From Skermania piniformis (lineage in GTDB: Bacteria > Actinomycetota > Actinomycetes > Mycobacteriales > Mycobacteriaceae), in NCBI RefSeq assembly GCF_019285775.1, contig NZ_CP079105.1, positions 1,612,001 to 1,676,000 of the forward strand: DNA of 64,000 nucleotides, in the 5' to 3' direction. The position numbers and the translations under genes were made by a program. The notes beneath the pieces are model-generated. The model saw only the letters and a program-made list of their open reading frames with translations. It had not been told where the DNA came from and searched no databases. This document shows positions 47,122 to 56,056 of this stretch, piece by piece. The first letter of the stretch is position 1. Every line of letters starts with the position of its first letter.

Positions 47122-47424
47122 ATGGCAACCGACTACGACGCGCCACGGCGCACCGAGTCCGACGACCCTTCCGAGGATTCGCTCGAGGAGCTGAAAGCCC
47201 GCCGCAACGAAGCTCAATCGGCGGTCGTGGATGTCGACGAATCCGACACCGCAGAATCGTTCGAGCTGCCGGGCGCCGACCTGTCCGGTGAGGAACTGTC
47301 CGTACGGGTGGTACCGAAGCAGGCCGACGAGTTCACCTGCTCCAGCTGCTTCCTCGTGCATCATCGGAGTCGGCTGGCGAACACGTCCGGCGGCCAACCG
47401 GTCTGCCGGGACTGCGCCGCCTGA
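47122..47424 (+). CDS. DUF4193 family small zinc-ribbon protein
   Basis: A 100-residue conserved actinobacterial protein (Rv2699c-like). It starts MATDYDAPR, has an acidic middle, and ends with FTCSSCFLVHHRSRLA and CRDCAA, two CxxC pairs forming a zinc ribbon. ATG 47122 follows GAGGGGAAG. Its high conservation suggests an essential or RNA-polymerase-related role, but no function is established. Confidence 0.85.
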   Translation: MATDYDAPRRTESDDPSEDSLEELKARRNEAQSAVVDVDESDTAESFELPGADLSGEELSVRVVPKQADEFTCSSCFLVHHRSRLANTSGGQPVCRDCAA

Positions 47425-47448
47425 GCGAAGCGGGCGCGCGCCGACCGG

Positions 47449-47952
47449 CTAGCGGGACGGCCGCCCGAGGGCGGCCAGCAGCTGGTCCGGATGGCGCGTG
47501 CTCACCAGCCAGTACGGCGTCGGATCGGTGGGGTCGTCGATGACCAGCAGCACCATCGGTCCGACCCAGGGACGGTGCTGGACGAACGCGGCCGGGTCGA
47601 GCTGGCGGCCGAGTGCAGCACTCTTCGCGGTCGCCGGGATCGCCGCAGCGCGGGCGATCAGCCGGACCGGAATGTGCGCTCGGCCTACCCGTAGTTCGCG
47701 ATCCGCGCCGCTGCCCACCGTTACCGGTAGTCGACCGAGCCAGTGCAGGGTCATGATCGGCACCGGCAGCAGCAGCAGGTACGGCAGCCAGGACCGGACG
47801 CCGGGCGCGCCGAGGTGGATCTCGGCGGCCAGCAGGCCGGTCAGGGCGAAGGCGATCGGCCACCACCACCACGGCACCCGCAAGCGCTCGGAGTAGCCGG
47901 TTGCCGACGTCGCGGTCCGGTCCGTGGTGGTCGATGCGGACTCGTCGGACAC
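47449..47952 (-). CDS. DUF3093 family membrane protein
   Basis: A 167-residue protein with two hydrophobic helices at the N-terminus ([20 protein letters not shown] and [17 protein letters not shown]) and a soluble C-terminal part containing [17 protein letters not shown]. The pattern is that of Rv2698/DUF3093, always next to dut in mycobacteria. Function unknown. GTG 47952 is divergent from dut, 32 bp away. Confidence 0.85.
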   Translation of the reverse strand: MSDESASTTTDRTATSATGYSERLRVPWWWWPIAFALTGLLAAEIHLGAPGVRSWLPYLLLLPVPIMTLHWLGRLPVTVGSGADRELRVGRAHIPVRLIARAAAIPATAKSAALGRQLDPAAFVQHRPWVGPMVLLVIDDPTDPTPYWLVSTRHPDQLLAALGRPSR

Positions 47953-47970
47953 CCGCTCAGCGTAGCCGCG

Positions 47971-47976
47971 TAGGCT
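47971..47976 (+). promoter_or_regulatory. -10 box for leaderless dut transcript
   Basis: TAGGCT lies 8 nt before the dut GTG with no ribosome site between them. Confidence 0.55.
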
Positions 47977-47984
47977 CACGAATC

Positions 47985-48449
47985 GTGAGCGACCTCGGCC
48001 CGATTCCGCTACGGCGATTGGATCCGGAGATAGCGTTGCCGGCTCGGGCGCATCCCGGCGACGCCGGGGTCGACCTGTGCGCGACGACGGACGTCGTGCT
48101 CGACCCGGGGGAGCGAGCGCTGGTCGGTACCGGCATCGCCGTCGCGCTGCCGGTGGGCACGGTCGGATTGATTCATCCGCGGTCCGGCCTGGCGGCACGA
48201 TCGGGACTGTCGGTGGTCAACACCCCGGGCACGGTGGATGCCGGCTACCGGGGCGAGATCAAGGTATGCCTGATCAATCACGATCCGGCGACCCCGATCG
48301 TGGTCCGGCGCGGGGACCGCATCGCGCAGCTGCTGGTGCAGCGAGTGGAACTCACCGACTTCGTCGAGGTGCCGGAGCTCGACGAGACGTCCCGTGGGTC
48401 CGGTGGTTACGGCTCGAGCGGCGGTCACGCCAGCTTGACGGGAGGATAG
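47985..48449 (+). CDS. dut: Deoxyuridine 5'-triphosphate nucleotidohydrolase (dUTPase)
   Basis: Hydrolyses dUTP to dUMP and PPi, keeping uracil out of DNA and supplying dTMP synthesis. The 154-residue trimeric type has all five motifs: [49 protein letters not shown] and the C-terminal [10 protein letters not shown] arm. GTG 47985 appears leaderless. The downstream DUF3710 gene starts at the base after the stop, so they are co-transcribed. Confidence 0.96.
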   Translation: MSDLGPIPLRRLDPEIALPARAHPGDAGVDLCATTDVVLDPGERALVGTGIAVALPVGTVGLIHPRSGLAARSGLSVVNTPGTVDAGYRGEIKVCLINHDPATPIVVRRGDRIAQLLVQRVELTDFVEVPELDETSRGSGGYGSSGGHASLTGG

Positions 48450-49292
48450 ATGGGCATCTTCGGACGACGTCGGGCGGCGCCGGAACCGGCGACGGGCACG
48501 CACCGGATCCGGGCTGCGGCCGCACCGAGCACATCGGACAGCGTGGCCACGCCGGAGCCGCCGCCGGCCGCCGCATCCGCGGATCCGATCCCGGCCGGCG
48601 AGGCCGGTCGACCTGCGGGAATCGGGCCGTACGACTTTCTCGACGTCGAGGACCGCCTCGACGACATCGCTCCGCAACGACTCGATCTCGGCTCGGTGAT
48701 CCTGCCGTTGCCCGCCGAGGTGCAGTTACAGGTGGAGCTGGCGCCGGACGGATCGCCGCAGGCGGTCCATCTGGCCACCGACCAGGGCCGGGTCACCGTC
48801 GCCGCCTACGCCGCACCGAAATCCGCCGGGCAATGGCGCTCGGTGGTCGCCGATCTCGCCGAACAGCTCCGCTCGGACGACTCGCAGGTTTCGGTCGAAG
48901 CGGGGCCGTGGGGCCGGGAGCTCGTGGCGATCACGCCGCAGGCCGACATCCGTTTCGTCGGCGTCGACGGGTACCGCTGGATGGTGCGGATGATCGCGGC
49001 CGGGCCGCGCGGCGCGGTCGCCGACGGTACGCCGCTGGTGACGGTGGCCCGGTCGATCTTGGCCGGGACGGTGGTCCGTCGGGACGACGAGCCGCGTCCG
49101 GTCCGGACGCCGCTGCGGGTGGAGCTACCCGCCGAGGTCGCCGAGCAGCTGGCGTCGGCACACCGCGGACGGGCCGAGCCGGGCGAGGCGCCGGGGACGG
49201 CTCCGAACCCGACCGCGCAGGCCCCCGCCCCGGCCGCGTCCGACCATCCCCGGCGCAGTGCCCAGGGCTCGGCGATGCAGCAGCTCGGGTAG
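48450..49292 (+). CDS. DUF3710 domain-containing protein
   Basis: A 280-residue actinobacterial protein (Rv2696c-like). A variable Ala/Pro-rich N-terminus is followed by a conserved core (GPYDFLDVEDRLDDIAPQRLDLGSVILP; WRSVVADLAEQL; RWMVRMIAAGP). The function is unknown. ATG 48450 follows GGGAGG inside the end of dut, and the conserved dut-DUF3710 coupling hints at nucleotide or DNA metabolism. Confidence 0.83.
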   Translation: MGIFGRRRAAPEPATGTHRIRAAAAPSTSDSVATPEPPPAAASADPIPAGEAGRPAGIGPYDFLDVEDRLDDIAPQRLDLGSVILPLPAEVQLQVELAPDGSPQAVHLATDQGRVTVAAYAAPKSAGQWRSVVADLAEQLRSDDSQVSVEAGPWGRELVAITPQADIRFVGVDGYRWMVRMIAAGPRGAVADGTPLVTVARSILAGTVVRRDDEPRPVRTPLRVELPAEVAEQLASAHRGRAEPGEAPGTAPNPTAQAPAPAASDHPRRSAQGSAMQQLG

Positions 49293-49300
49293 CGGCCGGA

Positions 49301-50059
49301 TCAGTCTCCGGCGTCCGATCGCGGCGCGCCCAGGTGTGGAGCCAGGCGGTCGAGCGCTGCCAGACAGGCGTGACCGAGGGCTGCCGGGTCGGCACCGATC
49401 TCGGTGAGGGTCAGTGCGGTCGACATCGCGTGGGGCAAAAGCCGGGCCCACTGCTCGGCCACCACCGACGGGTGGACCGGATCGTCGGTCGCCGCGGCGA
49501 TGCCGCATGGCGTTTCGGTCCGGCGCAGTTCGGCGACGGTAGGGCCGGGGTAGTCGGCCGCCTCGTCCAACGCGTCCGGCAGGTGCGGCCACTGTGCTGC
49601 CCAGGATCGGGACAGCGTCTCGGCCAGCCACGCCGGGCTGCTCGCCCGCATCCGCTCGGTCACCGCGGCGAGTCCGTCGATCCGCAACTGTCGCGCGGTG
49701 GCGCGTGCACTCAGCGCAGCGGGAGCGTCACCGGCGGCCCCGGTCCAGGCCGGCAGCGCGGCCAGCACACCGGCGACCCGTCCGGGCTGCTCGCCGGTCC
49801 ACCGGAGGGCTACCGCCGCACCGATCGAAATCCCGCCGACCAGGATGCGACCATGCCGCTCGGCCGCCCGGTCCAGCGCCTCGAGATAGCTCGCGACCAC
49901 CCGACGTGGATCGGGCGATACCGGGTGCACGGCAATATTCCGTCGCTGCAACGCCGGACCGAACGCAGATTCGGCGAACGTCGCATCCGAACCGGTGCCG
50001 GGCAGCAGGACGGCTACTGTCGCGCGAGGCAATACCACGGACGCCGATTGTGCCCGCAC
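49301..50059 (-). CDS. Alpha/beta-hydrolase fold protein (Rv2695-like)
   Basis: A 252-residue hydrolase. The nucleophile elbow is GGISIGAA, an oxyanion-type start PGTGSD lies near residue 20, and late Asp and His residues (TDDPVHPS, ALGHA) complete a plausible catalytic triad. The substrate is unknown. It converges on the DUF3710 gene with an 8-bp gap and is divergent from the OB-fold gene. The start codon is GTG 50059. Confidence 0.75.
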   Translation of the reverse strand: MRAQSASVVLPRATVAVLLPGTGSDATFAESAFGPALQRRNIAVHPVSPDPRRVVASYLEALDRAAERHGRILVGGISIGAAVALRWTGEQPGRVAGVLAALPAWTGAAGDAPAALSARATARQLRIDGLAAVTERMRASSPAWLAETLSRSWAAQWPHLPDALDEAADYPGPTVAELRRTETPCGIAAATDDPVHPSVVAEQWARLLPHAMSTALTLTEIGADPAALGHACLAALDRLAPHLGAPRSDAGD

Positions 50060-50162
50060 CGTGACCGGTCCGGGTGGGGTCGTGGTGTTCCCCGACGGTC
50101 GTACCGCGGTTAGAGTGATGGGCGAGAACCGTATCGTTCGAGCTTTTGCAGGAGCGGCACCG

Positions 50163-50540
50163 ATGGCATCTGCGGCCTCAGGGTATTTCAGCCGGCTGCG
50201 CCGTCGGCTTACCGAAGATATCGATCGGCTCGACGCGGAGGAAATGGCCGAATCCGCCGACGCGTCGGGCGCTCATCGCGCGGCCGACTGTTGTCGCGGC
50301 GACGAGGTGACCATGCTCGGCCGGCTGCGCAGCGTCGCCGCCTGTTCGAAATCCGGCGATGCCGCGGTGCAAGCCGAATTCTACGACGGTACCGATTCGG
50401 TGACGCTCGTCTGGATCGGCCGGCGGCGCATCCCCGGCCTGGAGCCCGGCCGCAACGTGCTGGTTCGGGGCCGGGTCGGTGATCGTGACGGGTCCAAAGT
50501 GATCTACAACCCGTACTACGAGTTGCGCGAACGCGCGTAG
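50163..50540 (+). CDS. OB-fold nucleic-acid-binding domain protein (Rv2694c-like)
   Basis: A 125-residue protein. After a charged helical N-terminus it has an OB-fold (EVTMLGRLRSVAACS, AEFYDGTDSVTLVWIGRRRI, VLVRGRVGDRDGSKVIYNPYYEL) typical of nucleic-acid-binding modules in RecG- or aaRS-like proteins. Possibly RNA or DNA binding. ATG 50163 follows GGAG with good spacing. It precedes the DUF3159 gene by 39 bp, the usual actinobacterial order. Confidence 0.8.
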   Translation: MASAASGYFSRLRRRLTEDIDRLDAEEMAESADASGAHRAADCCRGDEVTMLGRLRSVAACSKSGDAAVQAEFYDGTDSVTLVWIGRRRIPGLEPGRNVLVRGRVGDRDGSKVIYNPYYELRERA

Positions 50541-50579
50541 TCGACGCGGACGCGGGCGTCGCTGTGGCACGCTCGACAG

Positions 50580-51245
50580 GTGAGCGAAACTCGACGAACC
50601 GACGCGGCAGCCCCGGCCGAGCCGCCCACCGATACCGCTCCGCCCACTCTGCTCGAGCAGATGGGTGGCATCAGCGGTCTGGTGTATTCGTCGCTGCCGA
50701 TCCTGGTTTTCGTCCCGGCCAACGCGATCTGGGGTCTCGCCGTCGCGATCTGGGTGGCGCTCGGCATCGCGGCCGCGATCCTGGTCTGGCGGCTGATTCG
50801 GCGGGATCCGATCCAGCCCGCGATCTCGGGTTTCGTCGGCGTCGGTATCTCGGCGTTCATCGCCTATCGGGTCGGGGATGCGAAGGGATTCTTCCTCTTC
50901 GGCATCTACACGAGTTTGGTCTACGGCGCGGTGTTCTTGTTGTCGATCCTGATCAGGTGGCCGTTGGTCGGGGTCGTCTGGCACGGGATCAACGGCGACG
51001 GGCATGCGTGGCGGCGCGATCGGCGGGCGATGCGGGGCTACGAGATCGCGACGGCGGCGTGGACGGCGGTGTTCGCCGCACGGTATCTGGTGCAGTCTCA
51101 GCTCTACGACGCCGACCGCGAAGGTCTGCTGGCCGTGGCCCGAATCGCGATGGGTTGGCCGCTTGCCGCGCTGGCGTTCGGGGTCACCGTATGGGCGGTG
51201 CGGCGGGCGGGTGGCCGCGAGCTGATTCGACCGGCCGGCCGGTAG
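50580..51245 (+). CDS. DUF3159 family membrane protein
   Basis: A 221-residue membrane protein with about five hydrophobic helices (YSSLPILVFVPANAIWGL, AIWVALGIAAAILVW, FVGVGISAFIAYRVG, GIYTSLVYGAVFLLSILI and LAALAFGVTVWAV) and the start PPTLLEQMGGISGLVYSS typical of DUF3159 (Rv2693c). Function unknown. GTG 50580 is the start. A 23-bp tandem repeat begins at its stop codon. Confidence 0.83.
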   Translation: MSETRRTDAAAPAEPPTDTAPPTLLEQMGGISGLVYSSLPILVFVPANAIWGLAVAIWVALGIAAAILVWRLIRRDPIQPAISGFVGVGISAFIAYRVGDAKGFFLFGIYTSLVYGAVFLLSILIRWPLVGVVWHGINGDGHAWRRDRRAMRGYEIATAAWTAVFAARYLVQSQLYDADREGLLAVARIAMGWPLAALAFGVTVWAVRRAGGRELIRPAGR

Positions 51246-51306
51246 GTTCCCGTCGACGCACCGGTAGGTTTCCGGACGACACACCGGTAGGTTTCCGAGC
51301 GACACA
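51239..51306. repeat. 22-23-bp tandem repeat starting at the DUF3159 stop codon
   Basis: ccggtaggttcc-containing units begin at 51239, 51261 and 51284. The first includes the gene's TAG stop. The copies fill the space before the pentapeptide-repeat gene. Confidence 0.75.
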
Positions 51307-51354
51307 GTTGCAGGGTTGGCGACACGGCGTGTCGCAGTGGTGGAGGATGGATCC

Positions 51355-52620
51355 GTGCGTGCTAAGTGGATGCGCCGGGTCGGGCTGGCGATGCTGGTAT
51401 CGGTCGCTGGGGCGGCCGGAGTGCTGGCGGGAATGTGGTTGACCGACTCGGGAACGAGACTCGGCACCATCGAGTTGGGTTCGCGGGAGTTCTGGACCGT
51501 GGCCGCGTTGCCGTTGGCGACAGTTGCGGTCGGGCTGGCCGCGCTCGCCGCGGGCGGGATGGTCTACGCCGGTGCACGGCGACTACTGCTGCAGCGTGGC
51601 GAGCATCATCGCGAGGACACCCACCGGGAGCGGGAAGCCGCACTGCGCGGCCGCTATGCCAACGTGTCCGAACAGCTCGCGCACCCGTCGCCGGCGGTCC
51701 GGCTGGCCGCCGTGTACGCGGTGGCGGCGTTGGCCGACGACTGGCGCACCCTCGGCGACGAGCGGGAGCAACGGGTCTGCATCGAGTTGCTGCGTGCCTA
51801 CCTGCGGGTGCCGGTACCGATGCCGACCGCCGATGCCGAGATCGGCGATGGTGAGCGAGAAGTTCGCCAGACCATCGTCCGGCTGATCGCGGATCGGGCC
51901 CGCCTGGCCGACGACGATCGGCGGCGCTGGAATCCGGACGAGACCAGCCTGTCCCGGTGCTCCTTGCGCGATCTGGATCTGAGCAACACGAACCTGGTCG
52001 ACGGCGACCTGTCCGACGCCGACCTGTCCGGGGCGACCCTGACCGGCGCCAACCTGTCCGGTGCTCGGTTGGTGGATGCCAACCTGACCAATACCCGGAT
52101 TCGGGCAATTCTTGCCGGCGCCGATCTGACCAGCGCGAACCTGTTCGGCGCGGTGCTCTCGGATGCAAATCTGGCGGAGGCCAACCTGACCGCGGCGAAC
52201 CTGACCGACGCCACCCTGGTGCGGGCGAACTTGACCAAGGCAAACCTGACCGGGGCCGCGCCCGCCGGTGCCGACCTCACCGACGCCAAGATGGCCGGCG
52301 CAACCCTGACCTTTGCCCACCTGACCCGTGCCGACCTGGGCGGTGCTCAGCTCGATGGTGCCGACCTCAGCTTCGCCAACCTCACCGACGCCGACCTGAC
52401 CGGGGCGAACCTGACCCAGGCCAGCGTGCTCGGCGCCAACCTGACCCGGGCCGATCTGACCAAGGCGGTGTTGGTCGGCGCAAACATGCGCCGAGCCGAC
52501 CTGACCGACGCCAATTTCGCCGGTGCGGACCTGACCGACGCCGAACTCAGCGACTACCTCTACACCGACGCCACCCGCTGGCCGGACGGCTTCGCCCCTC
52601 CGTTGACCCGCGGAAGCTGA
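51355..52620 (+). CDS. Membrane-anchored pentapeptide-repeat protein
   Basis: A 421-residue protein. Two membrane helices (AMLVSVAGAAGVLAGMWL and FWTVAALPLATVAVGLAALA) are followed by a helical segment (LRGRYANVSEQLAHPSPAVRLAAVYAVAALAD) and about 36 pentapeptide repeats of A(D/N)Lxx type from about residue 200 to 405, which fold as a right-handed quadrilateral beta-helix. The layout (two helices, HEAT-like segment, pentapeptides) is common in actinobacteria and cyanobacteria; the function is unknown. GTG 51355 has GGAGG 8 nt upstream. Confidence 0.87.
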   Translation: MRAKWMRRVGLAMLVSVAGAAGVLAGMWLTDSGTRLGTIELGSREFWTVAALPLATVAVGLAALAAGGMVYAGARRLLLQRGEHHREDTHREREAALRGRYANVSEQLAHPSPAVRLAAVYAVAALADDWRTLGDEREQRVCIELLRAYLRVPVPMPTADAEIGDGEREVRQTIVRLIADRARLADDDRRRWNPDETSLSRCSLRDLDLSNTNLVDGDLSDADLSGATLTGANLSGARLVDANLTNTRIRAILAGADLTSANLFGAVLSDANLAEANLTAANLTDATLVRANLTKANLTGAAPAGADLTDAKMAGATLTFAHLTRADLGGAQLDGADLSFANLTDADLTGANLTQASVLGANLTRADLTKAVLVGANMRRADLTDANFAGADLTDAELSDYLYTDATRWPDGFAPPLTRGS

Positions 52621-52629
52621 GCGGGTCAG

Positions 52630-53286
52630 CTACCGTCCGACGGCTTGTCGCAGTTCGTCTTCGACCTCGACCGAGGTGACGAACAGCAGCTCGTCGCCGC
52701 CTTCGATCGGGTCGTCGGGCTGCGGCACGATCACCCGGCCGCCGCGCAGAATTGTGACCAGCGCCGCGTCCCGCGGGAGCGCCAGCTTACGGATCGGTTT
52801 ACCGGCCAACGCAGTGTTGGCGGGCAGGGTGATCTCGACCAGGTTCGCCTGTCCCTGGCGCAGCGTCATCAGTCGGACCAGATCGCCCACCGATACCGCC
52901 TCTTCGACCAGCGAGGCCAGGATCCGCGGCGTGGACACCGCCACGTCGACGCCCCAGGCGGCCCCGAACAGCCACTCGTTGCCGGGATCGTTCACCCGAG
53001 CGACCACGCGACGTACTCCGAACTCGGTCTTGGCCAGCAGGCTGAGCACCAGATTTGCCTTGTCGTCGCCGGTGGCGGCGATCACGACGTCGTAGTCCTG
53101 CAGGCGCGCGGACTCCAGCAGGGACAGCTCACACGCGTCCGCGTGCGCCCAGATGGCGTCCGGGATCGCCGCCGGATCGATGTTCGCGGTATCCCGCTCC
53201 AAAAGCATGACCGAATGACCGGCGCGGACCAGCTCTCGGGCGATCGAGCGGCCGACCGCGCCAGCCCCGGCGATGGCTACTTTCAC
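52630..53286 (-). CDS. ceoC: TrkA-type potassium uptake regulator CeoC
   Basis: A 218-residue RCK protein. The N-terminal Rossmann domain binds NAD(H) or nucleotides (MKVAIAGAGAVGRSIARELVRAGHSV, with Glu/Asp in LLERD), and the C-terminal TrkA-C domain follows (PIRKLALPRDAALVTILRGG). It probably gates a potassium transporter. It is 23 bp downstream of ceoB, the order seen in M. tuberculosis Rv2691/Rv2692. Confidence 0.9.
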   Translation of the reverse strand: MKVAIAGAGAVGRSIARELVRAGHSVMLLERDTANIDPAAIPDAIWAHADACELSLLESARLQDYDVVIAATGDDKANLVLSLLAKTEFGVRRVVARVNDPGNEWLFGAAWGVDVAVSTPRILASLVEEAVSVGDLVRLMTLRQGQANLVEITLPANTALAGKPIRKLALPRDAALVTILRGGRVIVPQPDDPIEGGDELLFVTSVEVEDELRQAVGR

Positions 53287-53309
53287 GGTTTCCCCACTCT
53301 TCGGGTCCT

Positions 53310-53978
53310 TCAGTTGTCGGCCGGCGGTGGCTGCGCTGCCCGCGCGAGCGCCTCACCCACCGTTCCGGATACCGCCGCGATATAGACGGTGTCGTCAGCT
53401 TGCAACACCGTGCGCACGTTCGGTAGTACGCCCTCGCCGAATCGGATCAGGAATGCCACCCGCGCGGCGGTCACCTCTTCCAACTCCCGCACGCTACGGC
53501 CGTACCAGTCCTCGTTCAGTTCGACCAACTGGGCGATCACCACGGCACCGGACGGCTCGCGCCACTTGGTCGGCACCGTATCGGATACCAGCGTGCTCAT
53601 GAATCGGTCCACGGTCCACAGCACGGTCGCCACCGTGGGAATGCCGAGTCGCTCGTACACCGCCGCACGTTTGGTGTCGTAGATCCGCGCGACCACCTTG
53701 TCGATGCCGAACGTCTCCCGCGCAACCCGAGCGGAGATGATGTTCGAGTTGTCGCCGGACGATACGGCGGCGAATGCGTCGGCGCGTTCGATCCCGGCCG
53801 CGATCAGCACGTCTCGATCGAAACCGGCGCCGACGATCGTCTGTCCGGCGAAGTCCGGGCCGAGCCGCTGGAACGCGCCGGCGTCCCGGTCGATCACTGC
53901 GACGTCGTGGCCGACCCGTAGCAACGCGGCCGCGAGCGAGGCGCCGACCCGGCCGCACCCCATCACCACGACATACAC
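53310..53978 (-). CDS. ceoB: TrkA-type potassium uptake regulator CeoB
   Basis: A 222-residue RCK protein, first of the ceoB-ceoC pair. The Rossmann motif VVVMGCGRVGASLAAALLRVGHDVAVIDRD is followed by a C-terminal TrkA-C domain (VAFLIRFGEGVLPNVRTVLQADDTVYI). GTG 53978 is set by GAGGAAG 6 nt upstream and by the family-typical VYVVVMGCGRVG start. It is divergent from the APC permease gene, which may be the transporter it controls. Confidence 0.9.
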   Translation of the reverse strand: MYVVVMGCGRVGASLAAALLRVGHDVAVIDRDAGAFQRLGPDFAGQTIVGAGFDRDVLIAAGIERADAFAAVSSGDNSNIISARVARETFGIDKVVARIYDTKRAAVYERLGIPTVATVLWTVDRFMSTLVSDTVPTKWREPSGAVVIAQLVELNEDWYGRSVRELEEVTAARVAFLIRFGEGVLPNVRTVLQADDTVYIAAVSGTVGEALARAAQPPPADN

Positions 53979-54050
53979 TGTGTACTTCCTCACTTCCGGC
54001 GGGCGGGGAATGTCCCCGCCAAGCCAAGTGTCGATTCGGTCCGGACGCTT

Positions 54051-54056
54051 TACGCT
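54051..54056 (+). promoter_or_regulatory. -10 box for leaderless APC permease transcript
   Basis: TACGCT lies 6 nt before the GTG start at 54063, with no ribosome site between. Confidence 0.55.
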
Positions 54057-54062
54057 CGACCG

Positions 54063-56045
54063 GTGTCCAAGCTTACGACCGCCACGAAGCGGCTGCTGCT
54101 CGGTAGGCCGTTCCGCAGCGACACGCTGGGCCACACGCTACTGCCGAAGCGCATCGCGCTTCCGGTATTTGCTTCCGACGCCTTGTCCTCGGTGGCCTAT
54201 GCACCGGAGGAGATCTTCCTGGTGCTGTCGACCGCCGGCCTGTCCGCGTACGTCTACGCACCCTGGATCGGCGTCGCCGTCGCGTTGGTGATGACCGTTG
54301 TCGTCGCCAGCTACCGGCAGAACGTGCGCGCCTACCCGTCCGGCGGCGGCGACTACGAGGTGGCCACCACCAACCTCGGCCCGACAGCGGGCCTGGTGGT
54401 CGGCAGCGCGCTGCTGGTGGACTACGTCCTGACGGTGGCGGTATCGATTTCGTCGGCCGCCTCCAACATCGGCTCGGCGATCCCGTTCGTGAGCACGCAC
54501 AAGGTGCTGTTCGCGGTCGCCGCCATCGCCATCCTGACCGCCGTCAACCTGCGCGGCATCCGGGAGTCCGGCACTGCGTTCGCGATTCCCACCTACGCTT
54601 TCATGATCGGCATGTACGGCATGCTCGCCTGGGGGTTGGTCCGGGCATTCGTGCTCGGTGACGACATCCACGCCGAATCGGCCGGCTTCGAGCTGCGCGC
54701 CGAGGACGACCACCTGCTGGGGATCGCGTTCATCTTCTTGATCGCGCGAGCCTTCTCGTCCGGGTGCGCGGCGTTGACCGGGGTCGAGGCGATCAGCAAC
54801 GGTGTGCCGGCGTTCCGCAAGCCGAAGTCGCGCAACGCCGCCACGACCCTGTTGCTGCTCGGGGTGATCGCCGTCTCGTTGTTCATGGGCATTCTGGTGC
54901 TCGCCGAGCGGATCGGCATCGTCTACGCGCACGACCCGTCGAACCTGATCGGTGCCCCGGCCGACTACGAGCAGAAGACGTTGATCGCGCAGCTGGCACA
55001 CGCTGTGTTCGGCAGCTTTACCGCGGGGTTCTACTTCATCACCGTGGTCACCGCGCTGATCCTGGTGCTGGCGGCGAACACGGCGTTCAACGGTTTCCCG
55101 GTGCTCGGTTCGGTGCTCGCCCAGGACCGATTCCTGCCGCGGCAGTTGCATACCCGGGGGGATCGCCTCGCCTTCAGCAACGGCATCTTGTTCTTGGCCG
55201 GCGCCGCGATCGCGTTCGTGGTGCTGTTCGGTGCCGAGGTGACCAAGCTGATCCAGCTCTACATCGTCGGTGTGTTCGTCTCGTTCGTGCTCAGTCAGAC
55301 CGGGATGCTGCGGCACTGGACCCGGCTGCTGGCCACCGAGACCGACCCGGAGCTACGGCGGCACATGCGACGGTCGCGGGTGATCAACGCGATCGGGCTG
55401 GTGATGACTGCGACGGTCCTGGTGATCGTGCTGATCACGAAGTTCTTCGCCGGTGCGTGGATCGCCATCGTGACGATGGCGGCGTTGTACTTCGTCATGC
55501 GATCGATCCGCCGGCATTACGAATCGGTCGATCGAGAGCTCGGCGAGTACGAATGGGACGGCTCGTTGCCCAGCCGGACCCACTCGATCGTGCTGGTCTC
55601 CAAACTGCACATGCCGACGCTGCGCGCGCTCGCCTACGCCCGGGCCACCCGGCCGGACACGCTGGAGGCGATCACGGTGAACGTCGACGAGGCCGACACC
55701 CGGGCCCTGGTACGCGAGTGGGAGCGCTCGGATGTCGCGGTGCCGTTGAAGGTGATCGAGTCGCCGTATCGCGAGGTCACCAAGCCGGTGCTGGACTATG
55801 TGAAACGGATCCGCAAGGACTCCCCGCGGGAGGTGGTCACCGTGTTCATTCCGGAGTACGTGGTCGGGCATTGGTGGGAGCAGGTACTGCACAACCAGAG
55901 CGCGCTGCGGCTCAAGGGACGGCTGTTGTTCGAGCCCGGGGTGATGGTGACCAGTGTGCCGTGGCAGTTGATGTCGTCCGAGCGCGCGAAACAAGTCGGC
56001 TACGAGAGCGCCCCCGGCGCGATCCGCCGCGGCTACGACCAGTAG
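54063..56045 (+). CDS. APC superfamily permease (KUP/YdaO-like potassium transporter type)
   Basis: A 660-residue protein with 12 predicted membrane helices, then a cytoplasmic C-terminal domain of about 180 residues (HSIVLVSKLHMPTLRALAYARATRPDTLEAI, a universal-stress-protein-like fold). Helix 1 and the unwound segment SDALSSVAYAPEEI match the APC group that includes cyclic-di-AMP-regulated K+ importers (KimA/YdaO). A K+ role is supported by the divergent ceoB/ceoC regulators. M. tuberculosis counterpart: Rv2690c. The start appears leaderless at GTG 54063. Confidence 0.87.
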   Translation: MSKLTTATKRLLLGRPFRSDTLGHTLLPKRIALPVFASDALSSVAYAPEEIFLVLSTAGLSAYVYAPWIGVAVALVMTVVVASYRQNVRAYPSGGGDYEVATTNLGPTAGLVVGSALLVDYVLTVAVSISSAASNIGSAIPFVSTHKVLFAVAAIAILTAVNLRGIRESGTAFAIPTYAFMIGMYGMLAWGLVRAFVLGDDIHAESAGFELRAEDDHLLGIAFIFLIARAFSSGCAALTGVEAISNGVPAFRKPKSRNAATTLLLLGVIAVSLFMGILVLAERIGIVYAHDPSNLIGAPADYEQKTLIAQLAHAVFGSFTAGFYFITVVTALILVLAANTAFNGFPVLGSVLAQDRFLPRQLHTRGDRLAFSNGILFLAGAAIAFVVLFGAEVTKLIQLYIVGVFVSFVLSQTGMLRHWTRLLATETDPELRRHMRRSRVINAIGLVMTATVLVIVLITKFFAGAWIAIVTMAALYFVMRSIRRHYESVDRELGEYEWDGSLPSRTHSIVLVSKLHMPTLRALAYARATRPDTLEAITVNVDEADTRALVREWERSDVAVPLKVIESPYREVTKPVLDYVKRIRKDSPREVVTVFIPEYVVGHWWEQVLHNQSALRLKGRLLFEPGVMVTSVPWQLMSSERAKQVGYESAPGAIRRGYDQ

Positions 56046-56056
56046 CGGGTGCCGTG